This document shows, piece by piece, positions 8,157 through 17,152 of a stretch of 50,197 bases of DNA (its first letter is position 1; every line of letters begins with the position of its first letter). Source of the DNA: Lactiplantibacillus herbarum. GTDB taxonomy: Bacteria; Bacillota; Bacilli; Lactobacillales; Lactobacillaceae. A program made the translations under genes and the position numbers. The stretch is taken from assembly GCF_001039045.1 (NCBI RefSeq), contig NZ_LFEE01000001.1:229399-279595 (forward strand). The letters are read 5' to 3'. The notes under the pieces were generated by a model. The model saw only the letters and a program-made list of their open reading frames with translations, was not told the origin of the DNA and did not search any database.

Positions 8157-8429
8157 ATGACTAATAATATTCAAGAAGTAACAATTACCGTTGATGGTGG
8201 TTACTCACCAAGTACAATCAGTTTAAAACAAGGCCAACCAGCCGTTCTTAAGTTTATTCGGCAGAGCACTAAGGGGTGTTTGGAAGTTGTTAAATCTGAT
8301 GACCTTGGATTTGAAAAGGACTTACCAATCGGCGAGGTCGTAAAGATTGACATACCTACCGATCAAGCAGGTATTTACCGGTTTAGTTGTGGAATGGACA
8401 TGGTCAGTGGAGAAGTGGAGGTTGTTTAA
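8157..8429 (+). CDS. Soluble cupredoxin-domain protein, probable Cu(I) donor to CopA
   Basis: A 90-aa protein that is essentially one cupredoxin domain without signal or anchor. It is related to the upstream CupA-like protein (shared VDGGYSP/VNGGYSP and CGMDM) and keeps candidate ligands Cys41, Cys78, Met80 and Met82. Preceded by AAAAGGAGAA. Its stop overlaps the start of copA (TAATG at 8427-8431), so the two are translationally coupled. In streptococcal CopA the N-terminus is a cupredoxin domain fused to the ATPase; here the same module seems to be separate. A split caused by a frameshift is an alternative, but both starts and stops look natural. Confidence 0.82.
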   Translation: MTNNIQEVTITVDGGYSPSTISLKQGQPAVLKFIRQSTKGCLEVVKSDDLGFEKDLPIGEVVKIDIPTDQAGIYRFSCGMDMVSGEVEVV

Positions 8430-10369
8430 TGAGTACAACTAAACGTTTTATCATCGCCCTAGTGTTTTCTTTACCAATGCTGGTGCAGATGATCTTGATG
8501 CCGTGGGGATTCATGCTCCCTGGTGCCCAATATACCCAGTTTGTATTAACGACAGTTGTGATGGTTGTTGCAGCTAGCCCATTCTTGCGTAGTGCGTGGG
8601 CGTCATTTAAGAAGCACCACTCGAATATGGATACGCTGGTCGCAATTGGGACCATAACAGCCTACTGCTACAGTATCTACGCCATGTTCACTAATCAGGC
8701 TGTCTTCTTTGAAAGTGCGGCTTTGGTTGTTACATTTGTCCTCTTAGGGCAGGTTTTTGAAGAACGGATGCGGAAGAGTGCTTCTAGCGCTGTCGAAAAA
8801 TTGATCAATTTACAGGCGAAAGATGCGGAAGTGATTCGAGACGGTCAGTCAATGGTCATTCCGTTGTCAGAGGTCGTCGTTAACGACATTATTCGTGTGA
8901 AACCGGGCCAAAAGATCGCGGTCGACGGGGTGATTACTGAAGGAACCTCAACGATTGACGAATCTATGGTTACTGGTGAAAGCATGCCAGTAGTGAAAAA
9001 GGCTGGTGACCAGGTTATCGGTGCGACCATGAACAGTAATGGAACTTTCCTATTCCGGGCCGAAAAAGTTGGTAACGAAACAATGTTGTCACAGATTGTG
9101 GACTTAGTGAAGAAGGCGCAGACCAGCCACGCGCCGATTCAAAATTTGACGGATAAAGTGTCCGATATCTTCGTGCCAATTGTGCTGATTATTGCCATTT
9201 TGACATTCATGGTCTGGTTTGCAATACTAGGTGCTTCAATGGCAGTCTCATTGATTTTCGCTGTTTCAGTTCTAGTAATTGCGTGTCCTTGTGCATTAGG
9301 ATTAGCGACGCCAACTGCCCTGATGGTTGGAACTGGTCGTAGCGCTAAACTAGGAATCTTAATCAAAAATGGTGAAGTGTTGGAAGCTGTCAACGATGTT
9401 AAAACAATCGTCTTCGATAAGACCGGGACGATTACCGTGGGCAAGCCAGTTGTCACTGATATTGTTGGTGATCAAGAAGCGACGTTGAAGATTGCAGCGG
9501 CATTAGAGCAGTCATCGGAACACCCACTTGCCGAAGCAATTTTAAATCGTGCTGAGGAAGATGACGTGAAGCAGACGTTTGCAGTTACTGACTTTGCGGC
9601 CGTTGAGGGTAAGGGGGTTACGGCTAAGCTCGATAATGGTCAGGCCTTTGTTGGTAATGCGAAACTATTGGCTGATTATGACATTGAGGCTGACTTGAAT
9701 GCTGCGATGGTGAAACTTCAAAATGAAGCTAAAACGGTGGTTCTAGTCGGCTTCAACAATCAAATTGTTGGCTTGATTGCTATTCAAGACGCACCTAAGG
9801 AAACCTCTGCAGCTGCGATTCAAGCCCTGAAGGACCAAGGCTTGAAGACCATTATGTTGACGGGTGATAATGTTAGAGTTGCCGAAGCTGTGGCTAAAAC
9901 CGTGGGTATCGATCAAGTGATTGCTGACGTCTTACCGAGCGAGAAGGCTAACTACGTTCAATCCTTCCAACAGGCTGGTAAAGTGGCTTTTGTGGGTGAT
10001 GGAATCAATGATGCACCCGCACTGACCGTAGCTGACGTTGGGATTGCCATGGGTTCTGGGACCGATATTGCCATTGATTCTGGTGGGATTATTCTAGTTA
10101 AGAATGATTTACGCGATGTTAGCACGGCCCTTGAATTGAGCAAGAAGACGTTCAACCGTATTAAGCTCAACTTGTTCTGGGCGTTTGTCTACAACGTACT
10201 TGGTATTCCAGTTGCTGCGGGCGTGTTCTACGCAGCAGGGTTGACGCTGAGTCCAGAACTTGCTGGTTTGGCCATGGCGTTCAGCTCGCTATCCGTTGTG
10301 ATTAGCTCATTACTGTTGAGCAAGACGCACTTAAAGTCGCGGACGCAACCAGTTATTGCTGCCGAATAA
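8429..10369 (+). CDS. copA: Copper-exporting P1B-type ATPase without N-terminal metal-binding domain
   Basis: A 646-aa P-type ATPase that starts almost directly in the first membrane helix (STTKRFIIALVFSLPMLVQ). Motifs: actuator TGE (182-184), CPC metal site in the sixth helix (286-288, ACPCALGLATPTAL), phosphorylated Asp330 in DKTGT, HP locus SEHPLAEA (about 363-370) and GDGINDAP. CPC with the other P1B motifs indicates Cu(I) export. The usual HMA domains (CxxC) are absent; two cupredoxins upstream probably supply the metal. The start at 8429 is set by the TAATG coupling; a frame extension to 8387 reads through the previous gene out of frame and is not used. Confidence 0.95.
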   Translation: MSTTKRFIIALVFSLPMLVQMILMPWGFMLPGAQYTQFVLTTVVMVVAASPFLRSAWASFKKHHSNMDTLVAIGTITAYCYSIYAMFTNQAVFFESAALVVTFVLLGQVFEERMRKSASSAVEKLINLQAKDAEVIRDGQSMVIPLSEVVVNDIIRVKPGQKIAVDGVITEGTSTIDESMVTGESMPVVKKAGDQVIGATMNSNGTFLFRAEKVGNETMLSQIVDLVKKAQTSHAPIQNLTDKVSDIFVPIVLIIAILTFMVWFAILGASMAVSLIFAVSVLVIACPCALGLATPTALMVGTGRSAKLGILIKNGEVLEAVNDVKTIVFDKTGTITVGKPVVTDIVGDQEATLKIAAALEQSSEHPLAEAILNRAEEDDVKQTFAVTDFAAVEGKGVTAKLDNGQAFVGNAKLLADYDIEADLNAAMVKLQNEAKTVVLVGFNNQIVGLIAIQDAPKETSAAAIQALKDQGLKTIMLTGDNVRVAEAVAKTVGIDQVIADVLPSEKANYVQSFQQAGKVAFVGDGINDAPALTVADVGIAMGSGTDIAIDSGGIILVKNDLRDVSTALELSKKTFNRIKLNLFWAFVYNVLGIPVAAGVFYAAGLTLSPELAGLAMAFSSLSVVISSLLLSKTHLKSRTQPVIAAE

Positions 10370-10414
10370 AGGACAATAATAATCTTGATATCTAAATAAA
10401 AATTACATTATTAA

Positions 10415-10455
10415 TGGCAGTCACTAAGCGTTTGTGCGGCTTAGTTGCAACTGCC
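10415..10455 (+). repeat. Inverted repeat downstream of copA
   Basis: GGCAGT/ACTGCC with an inner CTAAGC/GCTTAG arm can form a hairpin. No T-run follows, so it is not a classical terminator; it may stabilise the copA transcript end before the terminator at 10471. Confidence 0.55.
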
Positions 10456-10470
10456 GATTAGTCATGATTA

Positions 10471-10507
10471 ACTGTAGCTAACGAACCCCGTTAACTACAG
10501 TTTTTTT
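10471..10507 (+). terminator. Terminator of the copper operon
   Basis: ACTGTAG.TAAC/GTTA.CTACAGT stem with a small loop, followed by seven T. Confidence 0.9.
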
Positions 10508-10581
10508 GGTTAGTTAACAGGACGCAATTCCTGGTAGCAAGGGATAAATACAGTTGATGATGGTCAGCAAGCTAGTCGTTA

Positions 10582-10610
10582 TTGACTTGTTTATTAGGGG
10601 CGCTTATGAT
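10582..10610 (+). promoter_or_regulatory. Promoter of the ABC exporter operon
   Basis: -35 TTGACT at 10582-10587 and -10 TATGAT at 10605-10610, spacer 17 bp, about 55 nt before the first gene. Confidence 0.7.
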
Positions 10611-10665
10611 GTTTTTGAAAATGAACGTGGGACCTTGATTGAATGGTCCTAGGATGGGAGTGAGT

Positions 10666-11586
10666 ATGATGACTAATGAACCGTTACTAAAGGTGAAGCA
10701 TTTGCAGAAGCGTTTCGGTAAGTTTCAAGCGTTGAGAGATGTTGATTTTGCGATTTATCCCGGGGAAGTATTTGGCTTTATCGGACCAAATGGCGCGGGA
10801 AAGTCCACCACGATTCGAGTATTACTGGGTATTCTGAGAGCTAGTGGGGGTAATGCTGCTATTTTTGGCCAGGATGTCTGGAAAAATAGTGTGGAGATCC
10901 ATAAGCGCATTGCTTATGTTCCCGGCGATATTTATCTGTGGCCCAATCTAAGTGGTGGTGAAATCATCGATCTCTTTCTAAAGTTGAATGGTGAGAAGCA
11001 TACTAAAAAGACAGATGCGCTCATCAAACGATTTGAACTAGATCCCCGGAAGAAGGCGCGCACTTATTCTAAGGGTAATCGGCAAAAAGTGGCTCTAATT
11101 GCGGCTTTGTCAACGGATGCTGATCTTTATATCTTTGATGAGCCGACGTCGGGACTCGATCCGCTGAATGAACAGACTTTCCAAGATGAAGTGTTGGCCT
11201 TGAAGCAACAGGGTAAGAGTGTCCTATTATCCAGTCATATTCTATCGGAAGTAGAAAAGATGTGTGATCGAATTGGGATTATTCGTGAGGGACGGATTGT
11301 TGAGACCGGGACATTAGCTGAAATGCGGCGGTTGACGCGGACCACCATTGATGTGCAAACCGTTGAACCGACGCCGGAATTGGAAACGCTGGATGGGGTA
11401 CACGGCATGACGATGCAATCCGGGACCAACCATGTCAATTTAGCGGTAGATAGCGACCAATTAACGGCGGTGATGCAGTATTTAACTAGCCATCAACTCA
11501 TTTCATTGACAACGACGCCACCAACGCTTGAGGACTTGTTTATGCGTTACTACACGGCGGATCAGCCAACTACTGATGGGAAGTGA
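10666..11586 (+). CDS. ABC exporter ATP-binding protein
   Basis: A 306-aa ATPase: Walker A GPNGAGKST, Walker B LYIFDEPTSGLD, H-loop SSHILSEV, and an atypical signature TYSKGNRQKVALI (SKGN in place of SGGQ). The C-terminal extension (about 225-306) is as in drug/antibiotic exporter ATPases. The start at 10666 follows GGGAGTGAG; a TTG at 10639 is possible but less likely. Its stop overlaps or abuts the permease gene, so the two form a two-component exporter. Substrate unknown; peptide, drug or polyketide export is typical of this type. Confidence 0.9.
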   Translation: MMTNEPLLKVKHLQKRFGKFQALRDVDFAIYPGEVFGFIGPNGAGKSTTIRVLLGILRASGGNAAIFGQDVWKNSVEIHKRIAYVPGDIYLWPNLSGGEIIDLFLKLNGEKHTKKTDALIKRFELDPRKKARTYSKGNRQKVALIAALSTDADLYIFDEPTSGLDPLNEQTFQDEVLALKQQGKSVLLSSHILSEVEKMCDRIGIIREGRIVETGTLAEMRRLTRTTIDVQTVEPTPELETLDGVHGMTMQSGTNHVNLAVDSDQLTAVMQYLTSHQLISLTTTPPTLEDLFMRYYTADQPTTDGK

Positions 11587-11591
11587 CTCAC

Positions 11592-13211
11592 ATGCGATTG
11601 ACACAGTTATTGGGGCACACAGGATTACTGATTGGACTGAATTTTAAGCGTGATTGGAAAAAACTATTAATCTGGATTGTCGTCCTGACTGGTTTACTTA
11701 CAATGATTGCGGCTAAGTTTGACAGTATCTATGGGACGCAGGCTTCACGTGATGCTATTGTTAAAACACTAAAAATGCCCGCAATGGTCTCGTTATTTGG
11801 CGCGTTTACTGCTCATGCGCCGTATACAACGGCTAAGGTTTTCGCCACTGAAATGGTCGTTTTTATTGCCATATTTATGGTTATTATGAATATGACGTTA
11901 GCGGTGGCAACGACCCGCGGTGATGAGGATGACGGTTTACTAGAATTGATTCGCGCACACGCGGTTGGCCGTTTAGCGCCGTTGTGCGCGGGTGTCGTGG
12001 AACTGACGGTAGTTAATCTAATCGTTGGTGGTTTATTCGGTATTGGTCTGCAGATTGCCAGCTTACCGGGTGCTGATGCTGCGGGTAACTGGGTGATTGC
12101 AGTTGGCTTGGCCGCGCTAGGTTGGTCGTTTGGGATGATCACATTGCTGATTGCTCAAGTGACCAATAATGCCAGCGGTACGACGATGTTGAGTTACACG
12201 GTACTTGGCATAATGTACGTGGCGCGGATGATCACGGATGTCAGTGACCCACGATTAACGTGGTGGGTGCCATTTGGATGGATTGAAAAAATCAACGCTT
12301 ATCAGACCAATCGCTGGTTGCCAATCGGTTGTTATTTACTATTAGGGATAATATGTCTGGGTGTTGCAGCACTTCTCAACAGTCAGCGTGACTTAGGTGC
12401 TGGTTTGATCGCACCGCGCCGGGGTCGATCCAATGCTAGTGCTTGGTTACAGGGACCAGTAACATTAATTTGGCGCCAGTCGCGTGGGCTAATCGTCGCG
12501 TGGTTAATCGGTAATTTTGTGTTAGGTGCGTCCTACGCTTCCGTCTTCAGTACGATTGGCGATATTGCCAAGAGTAACCCGATGATCAAACAGCTTTTGG
12601 GAACTAGTGCCCTGGCAGCGGCAAACCGCGTGGTCGTGAAGAACTTCATTGCGGTGCTTGCGATCGTGATGGTTATTGTGGCGCTAATTCCGGCCGTTCA
12701 ATTGATGTTGAAGCTAGTTAGTGATGAGCAGAAAGGCTATTTACACCAAGTCTACGCAACGGCGACATCGCGATGGTATGTGTGGGCCAGCTATACTGGC
12801 TGGGCCATGGTAACTGGCATGGGAGTCCTAGCGTCCGGATTAGTTGGGATGTATCTAATGGGCCTGGCTAGTATGAAGGACCCTATCAGTTGGCTAACTT
12901 ACTGGCACGTCTTTTTAGCCTACGTTCCCGCCATGCTAGTCATAATTGCGGTAGCTAGTGTGTTAACCGGTTGGCTGCCTAAATGGCGTTACTTAGCCTG
13001 GGCGTGGGTCTTCTACGGTTTCTTCTCCTTGTATTTAGGTAACCGGATTGACCTCCCTAAATGGGCCCGCCGGTTGACACCATTGGGATTCGTCAATAAA
13101 GTTCCCATTAAGGCGCTATCATGGTCGACAAACTGGTGGTGTTTAGCGTTAACGATTCTAATACTAGTTGTAGCGGCGATTGGATATCGGCGCCGTGACC
13201 TAGCACAATAG
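11592..13211 (+). CDS. ABC exporter permease (large ABC-2-like type)
   Basis: A 539-aa protein with about twelve hydrophobic segments arranged as two similar halves (about 1-265 and 285-539), like the permeases annotated as polyketide-antibiotic exporters. Start: ATG at 11592 with GGGAAG about 9 nt upstream; a GTG at 11583 overlapping the previous stop is an alternative. It pairs with the ATPase at 10666-11586. No regulator is adjacent. No terminator is evident in 13212-13392. Substrate cannot be told from sequence. Confidence 0.85.
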   Translation: MRLTQLLGHTGLLIGLNFKRDWKKLLIWIVVLTGLLTMIAAKFDSIYGTQASRDAIVKTLKMPAMVSLFGAFTAHAPYTTAKVFATEMVVFIAIFMVIMNMTLAVATTRGDEDDGLLELIRAHAVGRLAPLCAGVVELTVVNLIVGGLFGIGLQIASLPGADAAGNWVIAVGLAALGWSFGMITLLIAQVTNNASGTTMLSYTVLGIMYVARMITDVSDPRLTWWVPFGWIEKINAYQTNRWLPIGCYLLLGIICLGVAALLNSQRDLGAGLIAPRRGRSNASAWLQGPVTLIWRQSRGLIVAWLIGNFVLGASYASVFSTIGDIAKSNPMIKQLLGTSALAAANRVVVKNFIAVLAIVMVIVALIPAVQLMLKLVSDEQKGYLHQVYATATSRWYVWASYTGWAMVTGMGVLASGLVGMYLMGLASMKDPISWLTYWHVFLAYVPAMLVIIAVASVLTGWLPKWRYLAWAWVFYGFFSLYLGNRIDLPKWARRLTPLGFVNKVPIKALSWSTNWWCLALTILILVVAAIGYRRRDLAQ

Positions 13212-13392
13212 TTGAAATGCACGCCAGAAGTCAGTTTATATCGCTTAATCTAAAATTAGGAATTGTTTCAAAGCTTGAAGGAGCCTCGGCTTTACCCGTT
13301 AAAGCTCACAAACTAATCGCCTCAGCGCCACGCTATTTCTAAAAATGTGGTAAGTTAGACTTATTAAGTAATCAGTGAAGTGAGGGAACGGG

Positions 13393-14937
13393 ATGGAATT
13401 ACAGTTAACGGCTCAGCAAACGTTATTGTGGCAGCGACTAATGACGTTTAAGCGGGAACAATTAATGAGTATGACAACAGAACTTGAAACCACGAAGACG
13501 TTTAATCCAGATATGTTGGCGGCAATTGAGTCGCAATTACCACCATTTGGGATGACACCACCCGTTGACCGGTTCAGCCAGCAAGTACTAACCGTGATGG
13601 CATTGGCGCAAAGTTCCGCTAGTTTAGCGATGATTATTGCTAGCTGGTGGCAAGTTCAGGATGCGGTATTAGCCTTTGGAACCCCAAAACAACAGCAACG
13701 TTATTTGGATCAGCCTGAATTATTAGGTCTGCCTAGTTTAGCGATGCCAGTTGCTGACTCGGACATGCTGCAAGCATCACCCGTAGCGGATGGCTGGCAG
13801 CTCAGCGGGACAGTCAGCAAGGTGTTGAATGGTGGTCAGGCGGCTAGCTACCTAGTGATGGCACAGACAACGCCAGAAACTACTGGGATATTCTTAGTTG
13901 CAGCCGAACAGAACGGTATTACGATGAATCCAGCCGTTGTAACCCTGGGATTAAATGGATTACCCTTAGCAGACTTGCAGTTAACGGATGTTAAAGTGAC
14001 GGCGGCTGATCAGTTAGGTCAGTGGGGCCAAGGTGCAGAAATTATGCAACGGGCGCAAGCATTGGGCCGCTTATTTGCCGGAGCCGTAACGGCTGGTGTA
14101 TGGCACCACGCGACGGAAAAGGCGCGTCAACTTGCGCTGACTGAACAACCACCGTTAGCACAATTAGCACCGGTTATAGCAATGACTAGTGCTCTGGAGG
14201 CCAGTGTATTTAACGTTGCCCAATTAGCAGATGAACAGCAAGTGTTTGTTCCGGCAGCTAATTCAGTGATGTTATTTGCTAGTCAAATGGCGACGCAACC
14301 TTTGGCAACCTTAACGCCATTAATCGGTGAGTTGGCTTATACGCAACATTCACCATTAATGGCATTGCAGCACGACCTAGACACGTTACCGTTACTAGTA
14401 GGAACTTCTGCGGTGATTGCTGACGAATTCGCTATGGTGACGTTAAATAGTCAACAAAATTTGAGTCCTGTAGCGATGCCGACAGTGGCACTTGAAAAAC
14501 TAGCCATTTCTGATTTACATCGGGTCGTTAAACATCTCAATCTGACCAAAGATGTGCCGGTTAACGTGGGTAGTATTGCCACGGCCAAGCGGATTGTGGC
14601 TTTAGGACGAGGGGCAACTGATCCAGCCGTGTTACTACAGGCACAGCAATTGGCTAAGTGGATTGGAGCTGCATTTGCGGTTACTCAGCCATTAACGATG
14701 ATGGAACAGTTCAGCATTGAACAACGAATTGGTGCTGAAGCAGTAATGGTAGCACCGGAAGTTCTGATTAATATCGGGGTGTCCGGTGACGAAGATTACC
14801 TAGCTGGTATGGCGGGTGCGCAACATATCCTGTCAGTTAATACGGATGAACAGGCACCGATATTTGATCATTCACAACAAGTATTTGTTGGAACCGCAAC
14901 CGAATTTTTGGATGGCATGGTCGCGGCATTGAATTAG
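13393..14937 (+). CDS. Fusion of an acyl-CoA-dehydrogenase-like domain and an ETF-alpha FAD domain
   Basis: A 514-aa flavoprotein. Residues about 1-355 resemble acyl-CoA dehydrogenase: FGTPKQQQRYL (95-105), a beta-domain stretch LSGTVSKVLNGGQAASYLVM (137-156) and LQLTDVKVTAADQLGQWGQG (195-214). I cannot find the usual late catalytic block (GGxGY...RD), so dehydrogenase activity is doubtful. Residues about 398-514 match the C-terminal FAD-binding domain of ETF-alpha: LGRGATDP, GVSGDEDYLAGM and VNTDEQAPIF. The ETF Arg that tunes FAD is Gln here (TQP for SRP) and the QTGK motif is altered. No ETF-beta gene lies nearby. It precedes an exported flavin reductase, which suggests redox chemistry, but the two have separate transcripts. 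Confidence 0.8.
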   Translation: MELQLTAQQTLLWQRLMTFKREQLMSMTTELETTKTFNPDMLAAIESQLPPFGMTPPVDRFSQQVLTVMALAQSSASLAMIIASWWQVQDAVLAFGTPKQQQRYLDQPELLGLPSLAMPVADSDMLQASPVADGWQLSGTVSKVLNGGQAASYLVMAQTTPETTGIFLVAAEQNGITMNPAVVTLGLNGLPLADLQLTDVKVTAADQLGQWGQGAEIMQRAQALGRLFAGAVTAGVWHHATEKARQLALTEQPPLAQLAPVIAMTSALEASVFNVAQLADEQQVFVPAANSVMLFASQMATQPLATLTPLIGELAYTQHSPLMALQHDLDTLPLLVGTSAVIADEFAMVTLNSQQNLSPVAMPTVALEKLAISDLHRVVKHLNLTKDVPVNVGSIATAKRIVALGRGATDPAVLLQAQQLAKWIGAAFAVTQPLTMMEQFSIEQRIGAEAVMVAPEVLINIGVSGDEDYLAGMAGAQHILSVNTDEQAPIFDHSQQVFVGTATEFLDGMVAALN

Positions 14938-14944
14938 GTTAATC

Positions 14945-14984
14945 AAAAGGCTCACTAGTTTTAGATTACTAGTGGGCCTTTTTG
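14945..14984 (+). terminator. Terminator after the ACAD-ETF-alpha fusion
   Basis: AAAGGC.CACTAGT/ACTAGTG.GCCTTT stem with a short AT loop, then TTTTT. Confidence 0.9.
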
Positions 14985-15136
14985 TGTGACAACTATCTAC
15001 AGTAAGTAATATTAAAGCCATCAATGAGTAAGAAACTCATGAAAATTTGCCAAGAAGGGTTGGCCGATGGTGAACAGCATGATACGATTAGCTCATGAAT
15101 TCACAATATCAAAAGGATTTAGGGGGATTTTATATT

Positions 15137-16651
15137 ATGAAGACACGGTTAATCACTATTGCGGCCAGTTTAACGCTGGTCATGGCTAGTTTAGCAGGGT
15201 GTGGCAGTACCAAGACTGTCAGCAAAACTAGTAGTAGCAGTAGTTCTAAGAAGACAACGGAAGTAACGTCGGGCGCGTCCAAGACGAAATATTCGTCAAT
15301 GAACGATCTAAAATCAAAGTATGACGTGGTTATTATTGGAGCGGGTGGTGCCGGAATGTCCGCCGCGTTAGCTGCCAAAGAAAAAGGATTGAATCCAGTT
15401 ATCTTGGAGAAGATGCCCGTTGCTGGTGGCAATACGTTGAAAGCTTCTTCGGGGATGAACGCGTCAGAAACAACGGTTCAGAAGAAGGCCGGCATTAAGG
15501 ATAGTAATGAGAAGTTCTATCAGGAGACGCTGGCAGGTGGACACGGGACTAACGACAAACAAATGTTGCGATTCTTTGTGAATAATTCAGCTAGTGCGAT
15601 TGATTGGTTGGACGGAATGGGCATTAAACTTAATAATCTAACCATTACTGGTGGGATGAGTGTCAAACGAACGCATCGTCCGGCTGATGGTTCTGCGGTT
15701 GGTGGTTACTTAGTAAGTGGCTTGTTGCGGAATGTTAAGAAGAATAATATTCCAATCTATGTCAACGCTGACGTTACCAAAATCAATGAACAGGCTGGCA
15801 AAGTTGATGGTGTCAACGTAACCTTTGATCAAGATCAGAAGAAAACAATCAGTTCAAAGGCTGTCATTGTAACGACTGGTGGTTTTGGTGCTAGCAAGGC
15901 GATGATTAAAAAATATCGTCCAGATCTAGTTAAGTACGTTACGACAAATCAAGCGGGGAGTACCGGTGATGGGATTCAAATGATTACGGCACTAGGCGGT
16001 TACACAGTTGATATGGATAAGATTCAAATCCATCCAACGGTTTACCAAAAGCCACCATACTTGATTGGTGAAGCAGTTCGTGGTGAAGGCGGTATTTTAG
16101 TTAACACGGAAGGTCAGCGTTTCACTAATGAAATGGGGACTCGTGACGTCGTTTCTGCAGCCATCAACAAGCAAAGCGGTAAGTATGCGTACGTCTTGTT
16201 CGACGGTGGCGTTAAGAAACGCGTGACGGCAATCAATCAGTATGAGAAAAAAGGCATGGTCGTCTCAAGTGATACGGTTACCGGATTAGCTAAGAAGTTA
16301 GGTGTTTCGAGTGATAACTTGGCAACAACGCTTAAGACCTGGAATCAAGACGTTAAAAATAAGCACGACGCAGCTTATAAACGGACAACTGGGATGGATC
16401 ATCAGTTAAATACGCCTAAATACTATGCGATTAAGATTGCACCCGGAATCCATTACACGATGGGTGGCGTGAAGATTAATCCACAGACCGAAGTTTTGAA
16501 AAAATCAGGGCAAACAATCCCTGGACTATACGCTGCGGGTGAAGTTACCGGTGGCTTGCATGGGGATAACCGGATTGGTGGGAATTCTGTTGCTGAAGTG
16601 GTTATTTTTGGTCGTCAAGCAGGAACCCAGGTTGCCAAATACATTAAGTAG
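15137..16651 (+). CDS. Exported flavin reductase lipoprotein, fumarate/urocanate reductase family
   Basis: A 504-aa FAD_binding_2 protein with a lipoprotein signal (lipobox SLAGC, Cys22), a Ser/Lys-rich linker and a reductase domain from about 60. Rossmann motif GAGGAG is at 68-73. Family motifs: THRPADGSAVGG, EAVRGEGGILVN with active-site Arg, FTNEMGTRD, GIHYTMGGV and AAGEVTGGLHGDNRIGGN. It should reduce an alpha,beta-unsaturated carboxylate outside the membrane. It lacks an FMN_bind domain, but the linker holds EVTSGASKT (42-50), close to the ApbE flavin-transfer motif (S/T-G-A-T/S), so a covalent FMN could serve as electron entry. Start: ATG at 15137 with AGGGGG 10 nt upstream. Substrate unknown (fumarate, urocanate, cinnamate-like). 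Confidence 0.88.
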   Translation: MKTRLITIAASLTLVMASLAGCGSTKTVSKTSSSSSSKKTTEVTSGASKTKYSSMNDLKSKYDVVIIGAGGAGMSAALAAKEKGLNPVILEKMPVAGGNTLKASSGMNASETTVQKKAGIKDSNEKFYQETLAGGHGTNDKQMLRFFVNNSASAIDWLDGMGIKLNNLTITGGMSVKRTHRPADGSAVGGYLVSGLLRNVKKNNIPIYVNADVTKINEQAGKVDGVNVTFDQDQKKTISSKAVIVTTGGFGASKAMIKKYRPDLVKYVTTNQAGSTGDGIQMITALGGYTVDMDKIQIHPTVYQKPPYLIGEAVRGEGGILVNTEGQRFTNEMGTRDVVSAAINKQSGKYAYVLFDGGVKKRVTAINQYEKKGMVVSSDTVTGLAKKLGVSSDNLATTLKTWNQDVKNKHDAAYKRTTGMDHQLNTPKYYAIKIAPGIHYTMGGVKINPQTEVLKKSGQTIPGLYAAGEVTGGLHGDNRIGGNSVAEVVIFGRQAGTQVAKYIK

Positions 16652-16688
16652 GACTGTATAAGTAGACTGATCTAATAGAATTAAAAAT

Positions 16689-16735
16689 AAACCAGATGAG
16701 ACTGTGATCGAAAATTACAGTCTCATCTGGTTTTT
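16689..16735 (+). terminator. Terminator after the reductase lipoprotein
   Basis: Long stem AACCAGATGAGACTGT/ACAGTCTCATCTGGTT followed by TTTTT; the A-run on the left also makes it usable on the minus strand. Confidence 0.9.
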
Positions 16736-16801
16736 CGAATTTTTATAGATTAGGCGTCCAGCAAATCTTTTCTTAGAGAATCTATCTGGTGAGAAGCAAT
16801 G

Positions 16802-17152
16802 TTAGTGGAAAAAGATGCCAATAACTGCGGCTAAAGCAATTATTGCCCACCAGTAGCTCGCTAAAAATTCCCAAACGTTCATTGGCCGTTCAGTCTGGAG
16901 CTGTTCAGAAGTGCTGTGTTGATCTGCCGATTGTGACAAGTTAGTTGCCGTTGTTCCCGTAATCAGCTCGTTTAAGTCCACTTGTAAAAGATTGGCTAAC
17001 TTGATCAGTGTATCTAAATCTGGCGTGGTTTCTCCCTGTTCCCACTTAGATACGGACTGACGTGTTACAAATACCTGTTGGGCCAGTTGCTCTTGCGACA
17101 GATTAGCTTGGCGACGGAGTTTTCCTAATTGCTGACTAAATTGATTTTCCAT
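16802..17152 (-). CDS. XRE-family regulator with C-terminal membrane segment
   Basis: A 116-aa protein. An HTH_3 domain covers about 5-60 (LGKLRRQANLSQEQLAQQVF, TRQSVSKWEQGETTPDLDTL). A linker is followed by one hydrophobic segment at about 95-115 (ASYWWAIIALAAVIGIFF), so it is a membrane-tethered DNA-binding protein. Start: ATG at 17152 with GAGGGG about 9 nt upstream; a GTG at 17161 is possible. It stands alone on the minus strand. Such tethered XRE proteins often respond to envelope conditions; its target is unknown. Confidence 0.85.
   Translation of the reverse strand: MENQFSQQLGKLRRQANLSQEQLAQQVFVTRQSVSKWEQGETTPDLDTLIKLANLLQVDLNELITGTTATNLSQSADQHSTSEQLQTERPMNVWEFLASYWWAIIALAAVIGIFFH

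Noticed and set aside
8387-8428. Longer N-terminus for CopA
   Set aside because: It runs out of frame through the upstream cupredoxin gene and lacks a better ribosome site than the TAATG start.
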